Of a stretch of DNA of 64,000 bases, positions 1 to 12,802 are shown piece by piece. This DNA comes from Planctomycetota bacterium. GTDB taxonomy: Bacteria; Planctomycetota; JAJSAM01. The notes below the pieces were generated by a model. It had not been told where the DNA came from, made no database searches, and saw nothing but the letters and a program-made list of their open reading frames with translations. Within the stretch, counting starts at the first letter, position 1. The number at the start of each line of letters is the position of its first letter. The DNA lies in assembly GCA_024274785.1 (NCBI GenBank), contig JAJSAM010000004.1, positions 42,711 to 106,710 of the forward strand, read 5' to 3'. Position numbers and translations under genes: made by a program.

Positions 1-1394
1 TTGAGGGTGCCGAGGGTGGGGCCATCTCTCAGAATGCCGGCGCTGCGACCGACGATGGCCTTCAGGGAGTTCAGCATGTCGGTCAGGTCGAGGAGTTCCG
101 TGGCGGGCGGCGGTCCCGACTCGCGCATCCGCGGAACCTGCCTCGTGCGGCCATTCATCGCCGCCGCGGTCCTTCCCGCATCTTCTCCCGCTCGCGCACC
201 GTGAACGAGGCCTTCCAGGAGGGAGTTCGAGCCCAGTCGGTTGGCGCCGTGCAAGCCGGAGGCGGTGACTTCCCCGCAAGCATAGAGCCTCGGAATATCG
301 GTTCGCCCCAGGCGATCCACCACCACTCCGCCCATCAGGTAATGTGCCGCCGGGCGAACGGGTATGGGTTGGGAGGTTGGATCGAGCGCGAAAGACCGGC
401 AGGTTTCCATCAATCCGGGAAACCGCCGGGCGAGCCGGTCCGCGCCGACCGCGCTGAGGTCGAGGAGAACGTGCGTGTCGCCGGTGCGGAGCATCTCTCT
501 CACGATGCCGCGCGAGACGATGTCCCGTGGCGCCAGGTACCCCTGCGGATGAATTGCCGGCATGAACCGTTCATTCGAGAGATTTCTGAGTACGCCGCCT
601 TCGCCGCGAACCGCCTCGGAGATGAGCTTCCGTGATGCTCCAGCCAGATAGAGTACCGTCGGGTGAAACTGCACGAATTCAAGATCGCGGACCGTGGCGC
701 CGGCCCGGTAGGCCGCGGAGATGCCGTCCCCCGTCGCCACGGAGGGGTTGGTGGATTCCCGGAAGATCTGGCACCCTCCGCCCGCGGAGAGGATCGTGCA
801 TCCGGCCCACACGATGCGGCGCTCGCCGCCCTGCGCCTGAACGATGGCGCCCACGCATTCGCCGTCCTGCGTGAGAAAGTCGATGAGGAAGGACCGTTCC
901 CAGATATCGACTCCGGCTTCGTGGACCAGCCGCACAAAGAGGTTCATCAACTCGTGCCCGGTGGCGTCCCCGCCCGCATGCGCAACGCGGGCGCGGGAGT
1001 GTCCTCCCTCCCGAGTCAGGTGAACGTCGGCCCCCCGACGGTCGAAGTTGCCGCCCCAGTCCAGAAGTTCCCGGAGCCGGGCCGGGCCCTCCTCCACAAT
1101 CTCGCGGACGGCATCCTCGTGGCAGAGACCGGCCCCGGCATTGAGGGTATCCTTGACGTGCTCCGCGGTGGAGTCGGTGGTCGAGAGCACCGCGGCAATA
1201 CCACCCTGGGCGTACTCGGTGTTCGATTCCCGAATGTTCGACTTCGTGATGAGGATGACCGTCCCGTGCTGCCGCGCCTCCAGGGCCGCACGCAGACCGG
1301 CCACACCGGAGCCGACGATCAAGGTATGGGTGAAGACCTGGGGGGTCGTAGACGCATCGACATCCACGAGATAGCGAGGCGGGTGATGAATCAA
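1..1394 (-). CDS. nadB: L-aspartate oxidase, 3'-truncated by window edge
   Basis: FAD-dependent cytoplasmic enzyme that oxidises L-aspartate to iminoaspartate, the first step of de novo NAD synthesis. The 464 visible codons cover most of the roughly 530-residue family; about 70 C-terminal residues lie outside. Visible motifs are the N-terminal dinucleotide fold GSGVAGLRAA (about residues 28-37), NTEYAQGGIAAV, FHPT, RFMPAIHP and the late FAD-binding block ACGEVTASGLHGANRLGSNS. No ATG lies upstream in frame. I chose the TTG at 1394 because it gives the family-typical PRYLVD start and overlaps the TGA of the preceding gene (TTGA), which suggests translational coupling. A GTG nine codons further in is the alternative. 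Confidence 0.93.
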   Translation of the reverse strand, partial: MIHHPPRYLVDVDASTTPQVFTHTLIVGSGVAGLRAALEARQHGTVILITKSNIRESNTEYAQGGIAAVLSTTDSTAEHVKDTLNAGAGLCHEDAVREIVEEGPARLRELLDWGGNFDRRGADVHLTREGGHSRARVAHAGGDATGHELMNLFVRLVHEAGVDIWERSFLIDFLTQDGECVGAIVQAQGGERRIVWAGCTILSAGGGCQIFRESTNPSVATGDGISAAYRAGATVRDLEFVQFHPTVLYLAGASRKLISEAVRGEGGVLRNLSNERFMPAIHPQGYLAPRDIVSRGIVREMLRTGDTHVLLDLSAVGADRLARRFPGLMETCRSFALDPTSQPIPVRPAAHYLMGGVVVDRLGRTDIPRLYACGEVTASGLHGANRLGSNSLLEGLVHGARAGEDAGRTAAAMNGRTRQVPRMRESGPPPATELLDLTDMLNSLKAIVGRSAGILRDGPTLGTL

Positions 1395-1936
1395 CGGCGT
1401 CGCGGCTCCTCGGTCGTCGGAACGGAGCGCTTCACCGGCACAAGCGCCTTCCCGTCGTACGGGCAAAATCGCCAGGTCTCCTTGTACCAGATGTGAGCAC
1501 TCGGACAACGCTGTCCGAGCGACTGGTCGTATTTTTGCCTTCGGCTGAACTCGATCGACTTCACCTCAGCCAGGCGGATGCGAAAGTTCCCGAACTCGGT
1601 GAGCCCTCCATAGACGGATTCGAATTCCGGCCGGTCCAGTTGAACCTGCAATCCACGCCCGGTCGTCAAGACCAACCCCACGTCCATCCGGCTGTCGACA
1701 ATGCGGCCCGTCCGGAGTACGGCGATCCGCTCGAAGGGGACCTCCACCTTGCTGTCGCCCCGGTACGCGCTGAGCGAACCACCGCCGAACGCCTTGCTGA
1801 AGTCGGTGGCGTAGGTCACAACGCCTTTCGAATCCTCTACCCTCACCGTCTCAGTCTCATCTTCGCCGCTCTGGCCGGCAGCCCCCGCCGCCACCATCAG
1901 CCCCAGGAAAAAAACAATTCCGGCAATCCGCCACAT
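1391..1936 (-). CDS. Exported hypothetical protein with a C-terminal Cys/His knuckle
   Basis: A 181-residue protein of unknown function. Residues 1-20 form a signal peptide (hydrophobic core IVFFLGLMVAAGA). The middle is a small beta-rich domain. The C-terminus has C144-x3-H148 and FCPYDG with C158, which looks like a half zinc ribbon. The ATG at 1936 is chosen over upstream in-frame ATGs because GGGAGG lies 7 bases before it and the signal peptide begins there. It overlaps nadB by 4 bases, so the two probably form one transcript, although a role in NAD synthesis is not implied by anything in the protein. Confidence 0.75.
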   Translation of the reverse strand: MWRIAGIVFFLGLMVAAGAAGQSGEDETETVRVEDSKGVVTYATDFSKAFGGGSLSAYRGDSKVEVPFERIAVLRTGRIVDSRMDVGLVLTTGRGLQVQLDRPEFESVYGGLTEFGNFRIRLAEVKSIEFSRRQKYDQSLGQRCPSAHIWYKETWRFCPYDGKALVPVKRSVPTTEEPRRR

Positions 1937-1975
1937 GGCAGCCTCCCTGTCAGTCCCCGGCAAGGTACACACCGC

Positions 1976-1981
1976 AGTATA
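1976..1981 (-). promoter_or_regulatory. Possible -10 element upstream of the 1391-1936 gene
   Basis: TATACT on the minus strand, about 40 bases before the chosen ATG. No convincing -35 is visible at 16-18 bases, so this is weak evidence for the promoter of the hypothetical-nadB pair. Confidence 0.25.
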
Positions 1982-2115
1982 GACTCGTTGGTCACCTGAA
2001 AGGCGGATCATGTGCGTGGTTGCGCGTCGGCAATCCACCCCATCAACTGGATCCTCTTGCTTTTCCGTCCACAAATCTCAATCATGGCTTCAGGCGAATG
2101 GACGAGGAGTCGGAC

Positions 2116-2322
2116 ATGCACGTAAGAATCCAGACGAAGGGGCGGATCGTCGGCGGGGTGCTCGATCCCGCCATCGACCAGTCGTACTACACCCTCATTC
2201 CGTGCGTCGAGCACGGCGAGGAGGCCAGGCTCGTGGACCATCGAGCCTGCACGAACTTCGGCGGGCTGCACCTGGACGCCGATACCGGCGCCTACTTCGT
2301 CCACTGCTGCCGGCAGGACTGA
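2116..2322 (+). CDS. Small hypothetical protein, 68 aa
   Basis: I do not recognise this protein. It is soluble, 68 residues, with several cysteines (one near residue 30, one near 46, and a CC pair three residues from the C-terminus) and no signal peptide. The ATG at 2116 follows GAGGAG at 7 bases; an upstream in-frame ATG lacks this. It is transcribed towards the SGNH hydrolase gene and ends only 13 bases from it. Codon use is GC-rich as in its neighbours. It could be a conserved small protein or a spurious frame; the good ribosome-binding site favours the former. Confidence 0.5.
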   Translation: MHVRIQTKGRIVGGVLDPAIDQSYYTLIPCVEHGEEARLVDHRACTNFGGLHLDADTGAYFVHCCRQD

Positions 2323-2335
2323 CCCGGGACTCTGC

Positions 2336-3595
2336 TCAGTCGCCGAGCATTTTCGCAAGCACCGGGGCTAACGTCTCTGCGACCAGGCGGTGCCCCGCCG
2401 GCGACCAGTGCCCGTTTTCCACGAGGTAGAGGGATTCCGGATCAGGATGCTTGAGAAAGACCGGGGTGGGGTCAACGAATGTGATGTCGAGCCGCCCCGA
2501 GATCTCGACGAGTTTCTCCACCACCCGACCGGACTGAAGGCCGAATTCCCGGGCTTCTCGTTCTGTCAGCCGGGCACAGTAGCGGAGAATCTCAGGAAAG
2601 ACCTCTTCCCGCGACGTGTTGTTCAGCAGGATCAGCCGGGCCCCCGACGCTGTAGCGATATCCCGGATTCTCCCGAGAAGCGCCTCGAACAGTCTCCAGC
2701 CACGCTCGCAACGTTCGGACGGGGGACCGAACAGGTCGACGATGGTGATATCACGGATATCCTGCTCCCGCTGACCCGGCGATGAAGGCGCCTGCTGCTG
2801 TTTCCGAGGTTCACCGGATGCCCGGTCGAACCGCTCATCCTTCCGGTTTTTCCGATTCTCATACTCCTCGAGCCTGCGCCGGGCCGAAGCCCTGGCCTTG
2901 TACGTCTCGGTGGCGTACTCGATGAAATTGAAGAGCCTGCTGTTATGGCGCAGCCATTGGACCGTGGGAGACTTCCACGGCTTCTTCACCGGCCGGTTGA
3001 GAATCCGCACGGCCCCATCTTCATCGAGCGAGGCAATCGGTCGCCCCATTCGCTTGTGATCCGCGTTGCTGGCAACATCGTTCCAGGTAAACGCCACAAT
3101 GACGACATCAGGAGAGTAGAGAAGCCCCTCGGTCTCCAGTCGAACGAGTTCCTGAACGGTGCTGTATCCATTCGCCCCGAGATTCACGGTTTCGATGCCC
3201 GGCACGAGTTCCTGGAGCAGGTGCGCGAGGAACTCATCGTCCTCGACCCCATATCCCCACATGAAGCTGTCGCCGAGAATACAAACCCGCTTCACTCCAT
3301 CCGGCTTTTGAAGCGCGATCGCCCCATCTCGCAAGCCCCGCTCATTCGTGGTCACCCGGACATCGAAACTCCCGGGTTGCACGTACCTCGCATCGAGCTC
3401 AGGCACGCATTTCCACCCCGCTTCCCGATCAAAGCTATGAAGGGTCCCACGACTCAGGGTGGCCGTCCCGAGTCCGGCGAAGCGAACCACGATTTCCGCC
3501 AGCCCGAACCCGATGAACAGAGCCACGACAACCACCATCAGCCGAATCAGCCACCGCCGTCCGGAACTCCTTTTCCTGCTTTGAACCACGTTCAT
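2336..3595 (-). CDS. Membrane-anchored SGNH/GDSL-family hydrolase
   Basis: A predicted esterase or acetyl-hydrolase facing the periplasm. One N-terminal membrane helix (residues 15-35) is followed by an SGNH domain: block I GDSFMWGYG (nucleophile Ser110), block II NLGANGYS, block III FTWND and block V GHWSPAGH (His396). The acid three residues before the catalytic His is Glu393 where Asp is usual. About residues 220-280 form a charged, Arg/Lys-rich insertion. Length is 419 residues from the ATG at 3595. That start has GAGGA directly adjacent, so the ATG pair at 3625/3628 remains possible. The substrate is unknown; related planctomycete proteins act on acyl groups of sugars. Confidence 0.75.
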   Translation of the reverse strand: MNVVQSRKRSSGRRWLIRLMVVVVALFIGFGLAEIVVRFAGLGTATLSRGTLHSFDREAGWKCVPELDARYVQPGSFDVRVTTNERGLRDGAIALQKPDGVKRVCILGDSFMWGYGVEDDEFLAHLLQELVPGIETVNLGANGYSTVQELVRLETEGLLYSPDVVIVAFTWNDVASNADHKRMGRPIASLDEDGAVRILNRPVKKPWKSPTVQWLRHNSRLFNFIEYATETYKARASARRRLEEYENRKNRKDERFDRASGEPRKQQQAPSSPGQREQDIRDITIVDLFGPPSERCERGWRLFEALLGRIRDIATASGARLILLNNTSREEVFPEILRYCARLTEREAREFGLQSGRVVEKLVEISGRLDITFVDPTPVFLKHPDPESLYLVENGHWSPAGHRLVAETLAPVLAKMLGD

Positions 3596-3673
3596 TCCTC
3601 GAGAGATACCATCCCCCTCCCCCATCATCTCAATTCTGCAGCAAGCATACGCCCCACCCGCATCCCAATCGAG

Positions 3674-3722
3674 CCGAGATTCGAGGCAAGCGAGACTCGA
3701 GCCGTCCCATCCCGTCCGCACC
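3674..3722. repeat. Intergenic repeat related to the tandem array at 63.7-64.0 kb
   Basis: The stretch beginning GAGATTCGAGGCAAGCGAGA closely matches the core of the tandem repeat at the right edge of the window (GAGATTCGAGCGAAGCGAGA) and continues to align through a shared CGTCCGCA. It lies in the 375-base gap 3596-3970, which otherwise holds no gene I can support. The gap also contains GGGGGACACGGCCC, a 14-base string seen again near 62485. Confidence 0.6.
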
Positions 3723-3970
3723 CCGCCTCAGCCCGTGGGCAGGCGAGCACGAACCGGGGGACACGGCCCCTGGAAGAGATGCACCGCCAGAACCCCACCA
3801 ACCCGACGAAGGGGACCAGGTGGGGTCCGCCCCGGGGAACGCCGGAGCAAAGCGAGGGAGCACGGCGCCGCCGAACGCGGCTTGCGCTATTCACCCAGGC
3901 CAGCAGCAGAGCATTCGACCAGATCACGACCGCAATCTGATCAAGAGGGAGCGATGCAACGGATGGAGGC

Positions 3971-4045
3971 TGGTGGAGGTGGCGGGAATTGAACCCGCGG
4001 CCTACTGGTTGCAAACCAGTCGCTCTCCCCCTGAGCTACACCCCC
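3971..4045 (-). tRNA. tRNA-Ala(TGC)
   Basis: All four arms fold: acceptor GGGGGTG with CACCTCC, anticodon loop TTTGCAA giving TGC (reads GCA), T-arm GCGGG-TTCAATT-CCCGC. CCA is encoded. It is the last gene of the rRNA operon, 22 bases after tRNA-Ile. Confidence 0.97.
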
Positions 4046-4067
4046 ACAGAGAACCGGCAGGTTGTCG

Positions 4068-4144
4068 TGGTGGGCCGGAGTGGATTCGAACCACCGACCT
4101 CGCGCTTATCAGGCGCGTGCTCTAGCCAACTGAGCTACCGGCCC
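4068..4144 (-). tRNA. tRNA-Ile(GAT)
   Basis: Acceptor GGGCCGG pairs with CCGGCCC, anticodon stem CGCGC/GCGCG with loop CTGATAA gives GAT, and CCA is encoded. It lies between 5S rRNA and tRNA-Ala. This Ile-Ala pair normally occupies the 16S-23S spacer. Confidence 0.97.
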
Positions 4145-4221
4145 ACGTGCGTTTCGTACTATAGCCTTGCCGTTGCCTGCGACCAATGAAAACCGATAGC
4201 AGGGCAAAGCGTTCGGAATCG

Positions 4222-4248
4222 GAAGGGCCGGCATGATGCCGGCCCTTC
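4222..4248 (-). terminator. Perfect 13-bp inverted repeat between 5S and tRNA-Ile
   Basis: GAAGGGCCGGCAT, one centre base, then its exact reverse complement. On the minus strand (rRNA direction) no T-run follows, whereas on the plus strand GATTTT follows. It may be a leaky terminator, a processing hairpin that separates 5S from the tRNAs, or a barrier to antisense transcription. Confidence 0.5.
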
Positions 4249-4257
4249 GATTTTAAA

Positions 4258-4370
4258 CCTGGCAGTGACCTACTCTCCCGGGCCATGCGACCCAGTACCA
4301 TCGGCGTAGCGGGCTTTACTTCCGAGTTCGGAAAGGGATCGGGTGTTTCCCCGCTGCTATGCCCACCAGG
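4258..4370 (-). rRNA. rrf: 5S ribosomal RNA
   Basis: About 113 bases with complementary termini (CCTGGTGGGCATAGC at the 5' end, GCCAGG at the 3' end) and the conserved CCGAACTCGGAAGTAAAGC segment. It lies about 105 bases after the 23S gene. Confidence 0.96.
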
Positions 4371-4476
4371 AATTTCATAGAGGCAAGTTGAGATCGCGTT
4401 GCTACTGCGTCATTATCACTCTCAACCTCCTCCCTTCCTCTGCTCCTCACCGAGGGGAGGAGCTGAAGAAGAGAGG

Positions 4477-7479
<3,003 letters not shown>

Positions 7480-7721
7480 CAATCCCTTCAAATTTCAAAG
7501 GAGATGGGCTGGAGTGAGCAGTTTAAACGCTCTCTCGAGAAACGAAGGTGGTTCTTATACAAACGAACCGCCTTAGCTTTACTTGCCTCTATTCAGTTTT
7601 CAAAGATCGCCCCTCCTGGAAGAAGAGGGGGAATAAGATAGGAGCCTGGTCATCATTTGAGGACGGTGGTTCGATGAAAATCAGCCTTTGGTTTCCCTCG
7701 GGCCGTTTCTGGTAATCCCCA
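7480..7721 (-). other. 16S-23S internal transcribed spacer without tRNA genes
   Basis: 242 bases with no tRNA. A local hairpin is present (GGTGGTTC with GAACCGCC). ACTTGCCTCTAT at 7581-7592 is the exact reverse complement of 4377-4388 in the 23S-5S spacer. Both lie about 90-100 bases from the 23S ends, as expected for part of the 23S RNase III processing stem. Confidence 0.7.
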
Positions 7722-9283
<1,562 letters not shown>

Positions 9284-9463
9284 GGTTTTATTCCTGACGA
9301 ATGCCTTCTACTTTCGATGAAGACAGTCGCAAATCTTGTGGGATCCGCACCGAAGTGCGGCCCACCGCTCAAAGACTTCCAGGCTCCCGATTTGTCAAAG
9401 ATCCGGACGAGGACCTGACCCTTGGTCAGACGTTTTTGGGTCGCCTCGTTGAAGCAAGACCTG

Positions 9464-9492
9464 AATTTAGCAGCGGCCGTTTCCAGCCACAA
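9464..9492 (-). promoter_or_regulatory. Candidate rRNA operon promoter
   Basis: On the minus strand TTGTGG, 17-base spacer, TAAATT, with a T-rich stretch immediately upstream that could act as an UP element. It is about 180 bases before the 16S start. A second candidate (TTGAGG-17-TTATGG) lies near 9540-9570. The rest of the 468-base gap 9284-9751 holds no gene I can support. Confidence 0.4.
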
Positions 9493-9675
9493 GAAAAATT
9501 CGGAAGCTCTTTTCAGAGCACCATTGAGAGCATTGATCCCATAAGCTGGTCCCAGCGCGTTCCTCAATGGAAGGGCAGGATGATACTGATGCGTGCGCGG
9601 ATGGGCAAACAAAAAGGCGCGACAACTTCAAAACCAGTGAAACCCTTGACCCACAAGGGATCCAGGGCATCAGGC

Positions 9676-9708
9676 GGCCGGCTCGCCGGCCACCTTTTTG
9701 GCTTTTTT
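9676..9708 (+). terminator. Terminator-like hairpin with two T-runs
   Basis: GGCCGGC, two-base loop, GCCGGCC, followed by ACCTTTTT and then CTTTTTT on the plus strand. No plus-strand gene precedes it, so it could stop antisense transcription entering nnrE from the rRNA operon. On the minus strand it lies upstream of the candidate rRNA promoters. Confidence 0.5.
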
Positions 9709-9751
9709 CGAGCCTGAACGAGTGTTCGAATCTGGAATCCGAGGACGTAAC

Positions 9752-10423
9752 ATGGCGATCTTGATGAGAAAACAGGTTCGAAGCCTCGACCGCATCGCCG
9801 TCGAGCGCTTCAAAATCCCCTCGATCGTGCTCATGGAAAACGCCGGAAGGGGGGCGACGGATTCGCTGCTCTCGAGGATTCCGGAGATGAAATCGGCCCC
9901 GCCCGTCGCTATCGTTGCCGGTCGCGGGAACAACGGCGGGGATGGGTTCGTGGTCGCCCGGCACCTCTCCCTGCGCGGATTCGATGTCCAGGTTCTCCTG
10001 CTCGGCGACGTGCCGGCATTCCGTAGCCCGGGAGATGCGGGCACCAATTTCGCGATCGTCGAGCGCCTGGGTCTGCCCGTTCACGCGGTATCCGGTCCCA
10101 CGGACTTCGAAAGGCGCATCGACTCGGCAGTGGTCGTCGTGGACGCCATGCTGGGCACAGGGCTCGCTGGCGAGGTGCGAGGGCTGATCGCCGACTGCAT
10201 CGACTCCCTGAACGCCTCGACGCCGCATCGGCGTGTCCTGTTCGCCCTCGACATTCCGAGCGGGCTCGACTGCGACACCGGCGAACCGCTGGGACGTGCG
10301 GTCAGGGCCACGGCGACAGCGACCTTCGCAGCCATGAAGCCAGGCCTGGCGGATGGTCGCGCATTTCCGTACACCGGGCCGGTGGACGTCGTGGATATCG
10401 GGGCGCCGCTCGTCTGGGAGTAA
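9752..10423 (+). CDS. nnrE: NAD(P)H-hydrate epimerase (YjeF N-terminal family)
   Basis: Converts R- to S-NAD(P)HX so that the dehydratase can repair damaged NAD(P)H. It is a 223-residue single-domain protein. The N-terminal MRKQVRSLDRIAVERF helix, the VLMENAGRG block (residues 27-34) and the GRGNNGGDGFVVARHL phosphate-binding loop (58-73) define the family; VVDAMLGTGL and DIPSGLDCDTG follow. The dehydratase domain (NnrD), often fused C-terminally, is absent, so it must be encoded elsewhere. The ATG at 9752 has GAGG 8 bases upstream. Confidence 0.9.
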   Translation: MAILMRKQVRSLDRIAVERFKIPSIVLMENAGRGATDSLLSRIPEMKSAPPVAIVAGRGNNGGDGFVVARHLSLRGFDVQVLLLGDVPAFRSPGDAGTNFAIVERLGLPVHAVSGPTDFERRIDSAVVVVDAMLGTGLAGEVRGLIADCIDSLNASTPHRRVLFALDIPSGLDCDTGEPLGRAVRATATATFAAMKPGLADGRAFPYTGPVDVVDIGAPLVWE

Positions 10424-10617
10424 TCCCGGTGGAAGAGCGCTCCCCCACCGGATCTTCGCCACCGCGGTACCGGAAAAGCGGCGCAGGCCCGCTCCACGCA
10501 CGACGGGCGAGGATCACCGCCATCCGGACCTTCGTGGCCGCCGCACGCGGGACCCTCCGAGGACGGAGCCCAATCCCGGGTGCGGTCCCGGCGAACAAAG
10601 CTGCCCGGGAGAGGAGC

Positions 10618-11604
10618 CTACCTGCGAATCGTCACCTTCGTGCCTCGCGGGATCCAGCCGAACAGCTCTTCCACATCGCGGTTCCGCATGCGGACGCAGC
10701 CCTGCGAGACCGACGTGCCTACCGTGTCCGGTTCATCGGTGCCGTGGATGCCGTAGCCCGCCGCCCGCCGGGTGTTGGCGAAGCCCAGCCAACGCGTACC
10801 CAGAGGGTTCTCAGAACTTCCATACGGGATCCTGCGGCCATCGAAGTACCAGTCGGGCTTCTCGATCTTCGTCTCGACCTCGAACACACCTTCCGGGGTC
10901 TTGTCGTTCAGGCCAAGCCCAACGGGGAACTCCCTGAGATAAACACCGCCCAGCAAAACCCAGAGCTTGTGGCGGCGCTTGGAGACGAGCAGGGAGAGTT
11001 CCTCGAGCGGCACCTTGAAGATCTGCCCCTCACGAATCCGCCGCGCGTCCGCGACACCGTTCAGCCACAGCAGGAAGCCCGGCTCCACCTTGACTCGATA
11101 CTGCTTCGGAAAGACCTTGTTGCAGAGGGTCCAGAGCCGATCGTTGGCCTTGAAGGAGTAGATCGCGGTCTTCCCCGGCAAGACCTCCTCCGAGTCCAGC
11201 AGGAGATCGTTCAACTCGTCCAGGCGGACTCGAAGCGCGTCACCCTTTCCCTCGATCGCAAGGCGCAGGTACGCGTCCGAAAACGCTCGCCGCGCCGCAT
11301 CGAGTTCCACGTTGGCCTTCGCCCGGGTGGTCGCCTTTTTCGATCGCACCAGGGCGGCCTCGGCATCCGCGACCAGCTTCTCGAGGGAAACCACGTCCGG
11401 TGCAGCCTGACCCCCCGCAGGCCCACCCGCTCCGCGCGTCCCGGCGGGATCCCCCCCACTCTCCGCAGCAACCGGCTGAGGGGCTTCACCGTTGGCGGAA
11501 AGCAATGTCGAATCAACAGCTCCGGGGTCGTCGTCGCCGCCGAACACGGAAATCGCACCATAAACGATTCCGATCAGGATCAAGAGGTACAGGAGGTACC
11601 GCAT
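10618..11604 (-). CDS. L,D-transpeptidase (YkuD) with N-terminal membrane anchor
   Basis: Predicted envelope enzyme that forms 3-3 peptidoglycan crosslinks or attaches proteins to peptidoglycan. Residues 3-20 are a membrane helix or uncleaved signal. A Gly/Ala/Pro linker (about 24-70) and a coiled-coil region (72-135) follow. A LysM-like segment (about 145-195) carries DRLWTLCNKVF and LLWLNGV. The catalytic YkuD domain (about 205-328) contains GIHGTDEPDT (His287) and SVSQGCVRMRN (Cys303). GGAGG precedes the ATG. Its presence indicates a peptidoglycan wall or at least retained peptidoglycan remodelling, relevant because planctomycetes were once thought to lack one. Confidence 0.9.
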   Translation of the reverse strand: MRYLLYLLILIGIVYGAISVFGGDDDPGAVDSTLLSANGEAPQPVAAESGGDPAGTRGAGGPAGGQAAPDVVSLEKLVADAEAALVRSKKATTRAKANVELDAARRAFSDAYLRLAIEGKGDALRVRLDELNDLLLDSEEVLPGKTAIYSFKANDRLWTLCNKVFPKQYRVKVEPGFLLWLNGVADARRIREGQIFKVPLEELSLLVSKRRHKLWVLLGGVYLREFPVGLGLNDKTPEGVFEVETKIEKPDWYFDGRRIPYGSSENPLGTRWLGFANTRRAAGYGIHGTDEPDTVGTSVSQGCVRMRNRDVEELFGWIPRGTKVTIRR

Positions 11605-11884
11605 ACCAGCCTCCGATGGAACCTACACATTGGGGGAGAATACTCCCACAATACCAGATGTGGTGGATCCGGCAACCTGGAATGTGCGGAGGAGATGGGC
11701 GGTCCCGGAGAGGGATGCTCGTCGAGAGGTGAAGTGTGCGGGGCGGCCTATCGGATGGCGGGCTCCCCGGCCCGACGCCGCACCGTCAGAGGCCCACCCG
11801 ATCCGGCCCATCGTGGCGCGGCAGACGCGGCGCCCTCCGAGCCGCCGCGAAAAGCCGGGGTCTCTTCGGCAGACAATAAAATTA
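11605..11884. other. Intergenic stretch with no supported gene
   Basis: 280 bases between the L,D-transpeptidase start and a terminator-like hairpin. It presumably holds the transpeptidase promoter, but no convincing -35/-10 pair stands out. I see no tRNA or conserved reading frame. Confidence 0.5.
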
Positions 11885-11910
11885 ACCGGCGCCCCCAGGG
11901 GAGCGCCGGT
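11885..11910 (-). terminator. Rho-independent terminator, distal of two after rplT
   Basis: Stem ACCGGCGC/GCGCCGGT with a 10-base loop, followed on the minus strand by TAATTTTATTG. Gene-free sequence separates it from the proximal hairpin at 12121-12156. Confidence 0.7.
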
Positions 11911-12120
11911 CTGATTTCGAGCCCTCCACCGCAATGCCGTGCGGCGGGGGAGTGAATGAACCCTCTTGCGAGGTGGGCGCCAATGCCGGCTGGAAGTCAT
12001 CCTCTCGAGGAGGCTCGACACCCTTCCGACAAGTCCGGCTCCCCTGTTCATATGTTATCGGTTCACCAAACTCCTGCCGCCATCACGAACATGGCAGAGA
12101 TCTCAGAAACCAATCTAACA

Positions 12121-12156
12121 CAGCCCCCCCGGTCGGGCAAGCGACCGAGGGGGCTG
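12121..12156 (-). terminator. Strong hairpin just after rplT
   Basis: Long GC-rich stem (CAGCCCCC...GGTCG with CGACC...GGGGGCTG) starting 34 bases after the rplT stop. The downstream minus-strand sequence TGTTAGATTGG is only moderately T-rich. It probably ends the thrS-infC-rpmI-rplT transcript or protects its 3' end. Confidence 0.65.
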
Positions 12157-12189
12157 CGAAAGAATCGTCCGCGCGGCTCCGGACCGGGA

Positions 12190-12552
12190 TCAGGCGCTGG
12201 CGGAGAGAGCTTCCCGGGAGACCTCCACCAGGCGGTCAAACGCGCCCGGGTCGGTGACGGCCAGATCGGCCAGGGCACGGCGATCGACCTCCACGCCGGC
12301 CTTGATCAGTCCACCAATGAAGACGCTGTAGGTGACACCACGCATGCGGGCGGCGGCATTGATCCGCTCGATCCACAGACGGCGGAAGTCCCGCTTCCGT
12401 TCCTTGCGGCCAATATAGGCATAGCGCATGGAACGAGCGATGGTCTCCTTCGCGGTCCGCAGCAGCTTCGACCTGCCGCCGACACCACCCTTCGCCGCCT
12501 TGCGGATACGGCGCTTCTTCTTCGCCCTTGGGACGTTGGTCTTGACTCTCAT
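12190..12552 (-). CDS. rplT: 50S ribosomal protein L20
   Basis: 120 residues, the usual length. Early 23S-binding assembly protein; in many bacteria L20 also represses its own infC-rpmI-rplT operon. The basic N-terminal extension (MRVKTNVPRAKKKRRIRKAA) and the conserved RDFRRLWIERINAAAR helix are present. It is the last gene of the operon, 52 bases after rpmI, and is followed by hairpins. Confidence 0.98.
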   Translation of the reverse strand: MRVKTNVPRAKKKRRIRKAAKGGVGGRSKLLRTAKETIARSMRYAYIGRKERKRDFRRLWIERINAAARMRGVTYSVFIGGLIKAGVEVDRRALADLAVTDPGAFDRLVEVSREALSASA

Positions 12553-12604
12553 CGCGCCACTCTCGTTCTCAGGCCCACAGGAGCAGCCAGGCCCGAAGTT
12601 GCAC

Positions 12605-12802
12605 CTAGGCCTTGCCCAGGAGTCTCTTCACGGTTCGCGCCTGGGCACCCTCTACGAGTCCCGGCTTCCTCAGGTTTCGTTTGCGTTTGGCGCTCTTGCC
12701 GGAAAGAAGGTGCTGGGAGTACGCCTTGTTGCGGCGCACCTTTCCCTTCTTGGTGAGCTTGAAGCGCTTCTTCGCCGACTTGTTCGTCTTCAGCTTCGGC
12801 AC
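12605..12802 (-). CDS. rpmI: 50S ribosomal protein L35
   Basis: 65 residues, very basic, with the family start MPKLKTNKSAKKRFK and the RNKAYSQHLLSGKSAKRKRNLRK core. It lies between infC and rplT, the standard arrangement. The 91-base gap before it, after infC, could hold the L20 operator found in other bacteria, but I could not identify one by eye. Confidence 0.98.
   Translation of the reverse strand: MPKLKTNKSAKKRFKLTKKGKVRRNKAYSQHLLSGKSAKRKRNLRKPGLVEGAQARTVKRLLGKA

Noticed and set aside
11911..12120. Possible small RNA between the two hairpins downstream of rplT.
   Set aside because: No promoter or conserved fold could be seen; the paired hairpins are explained by tandem termination.
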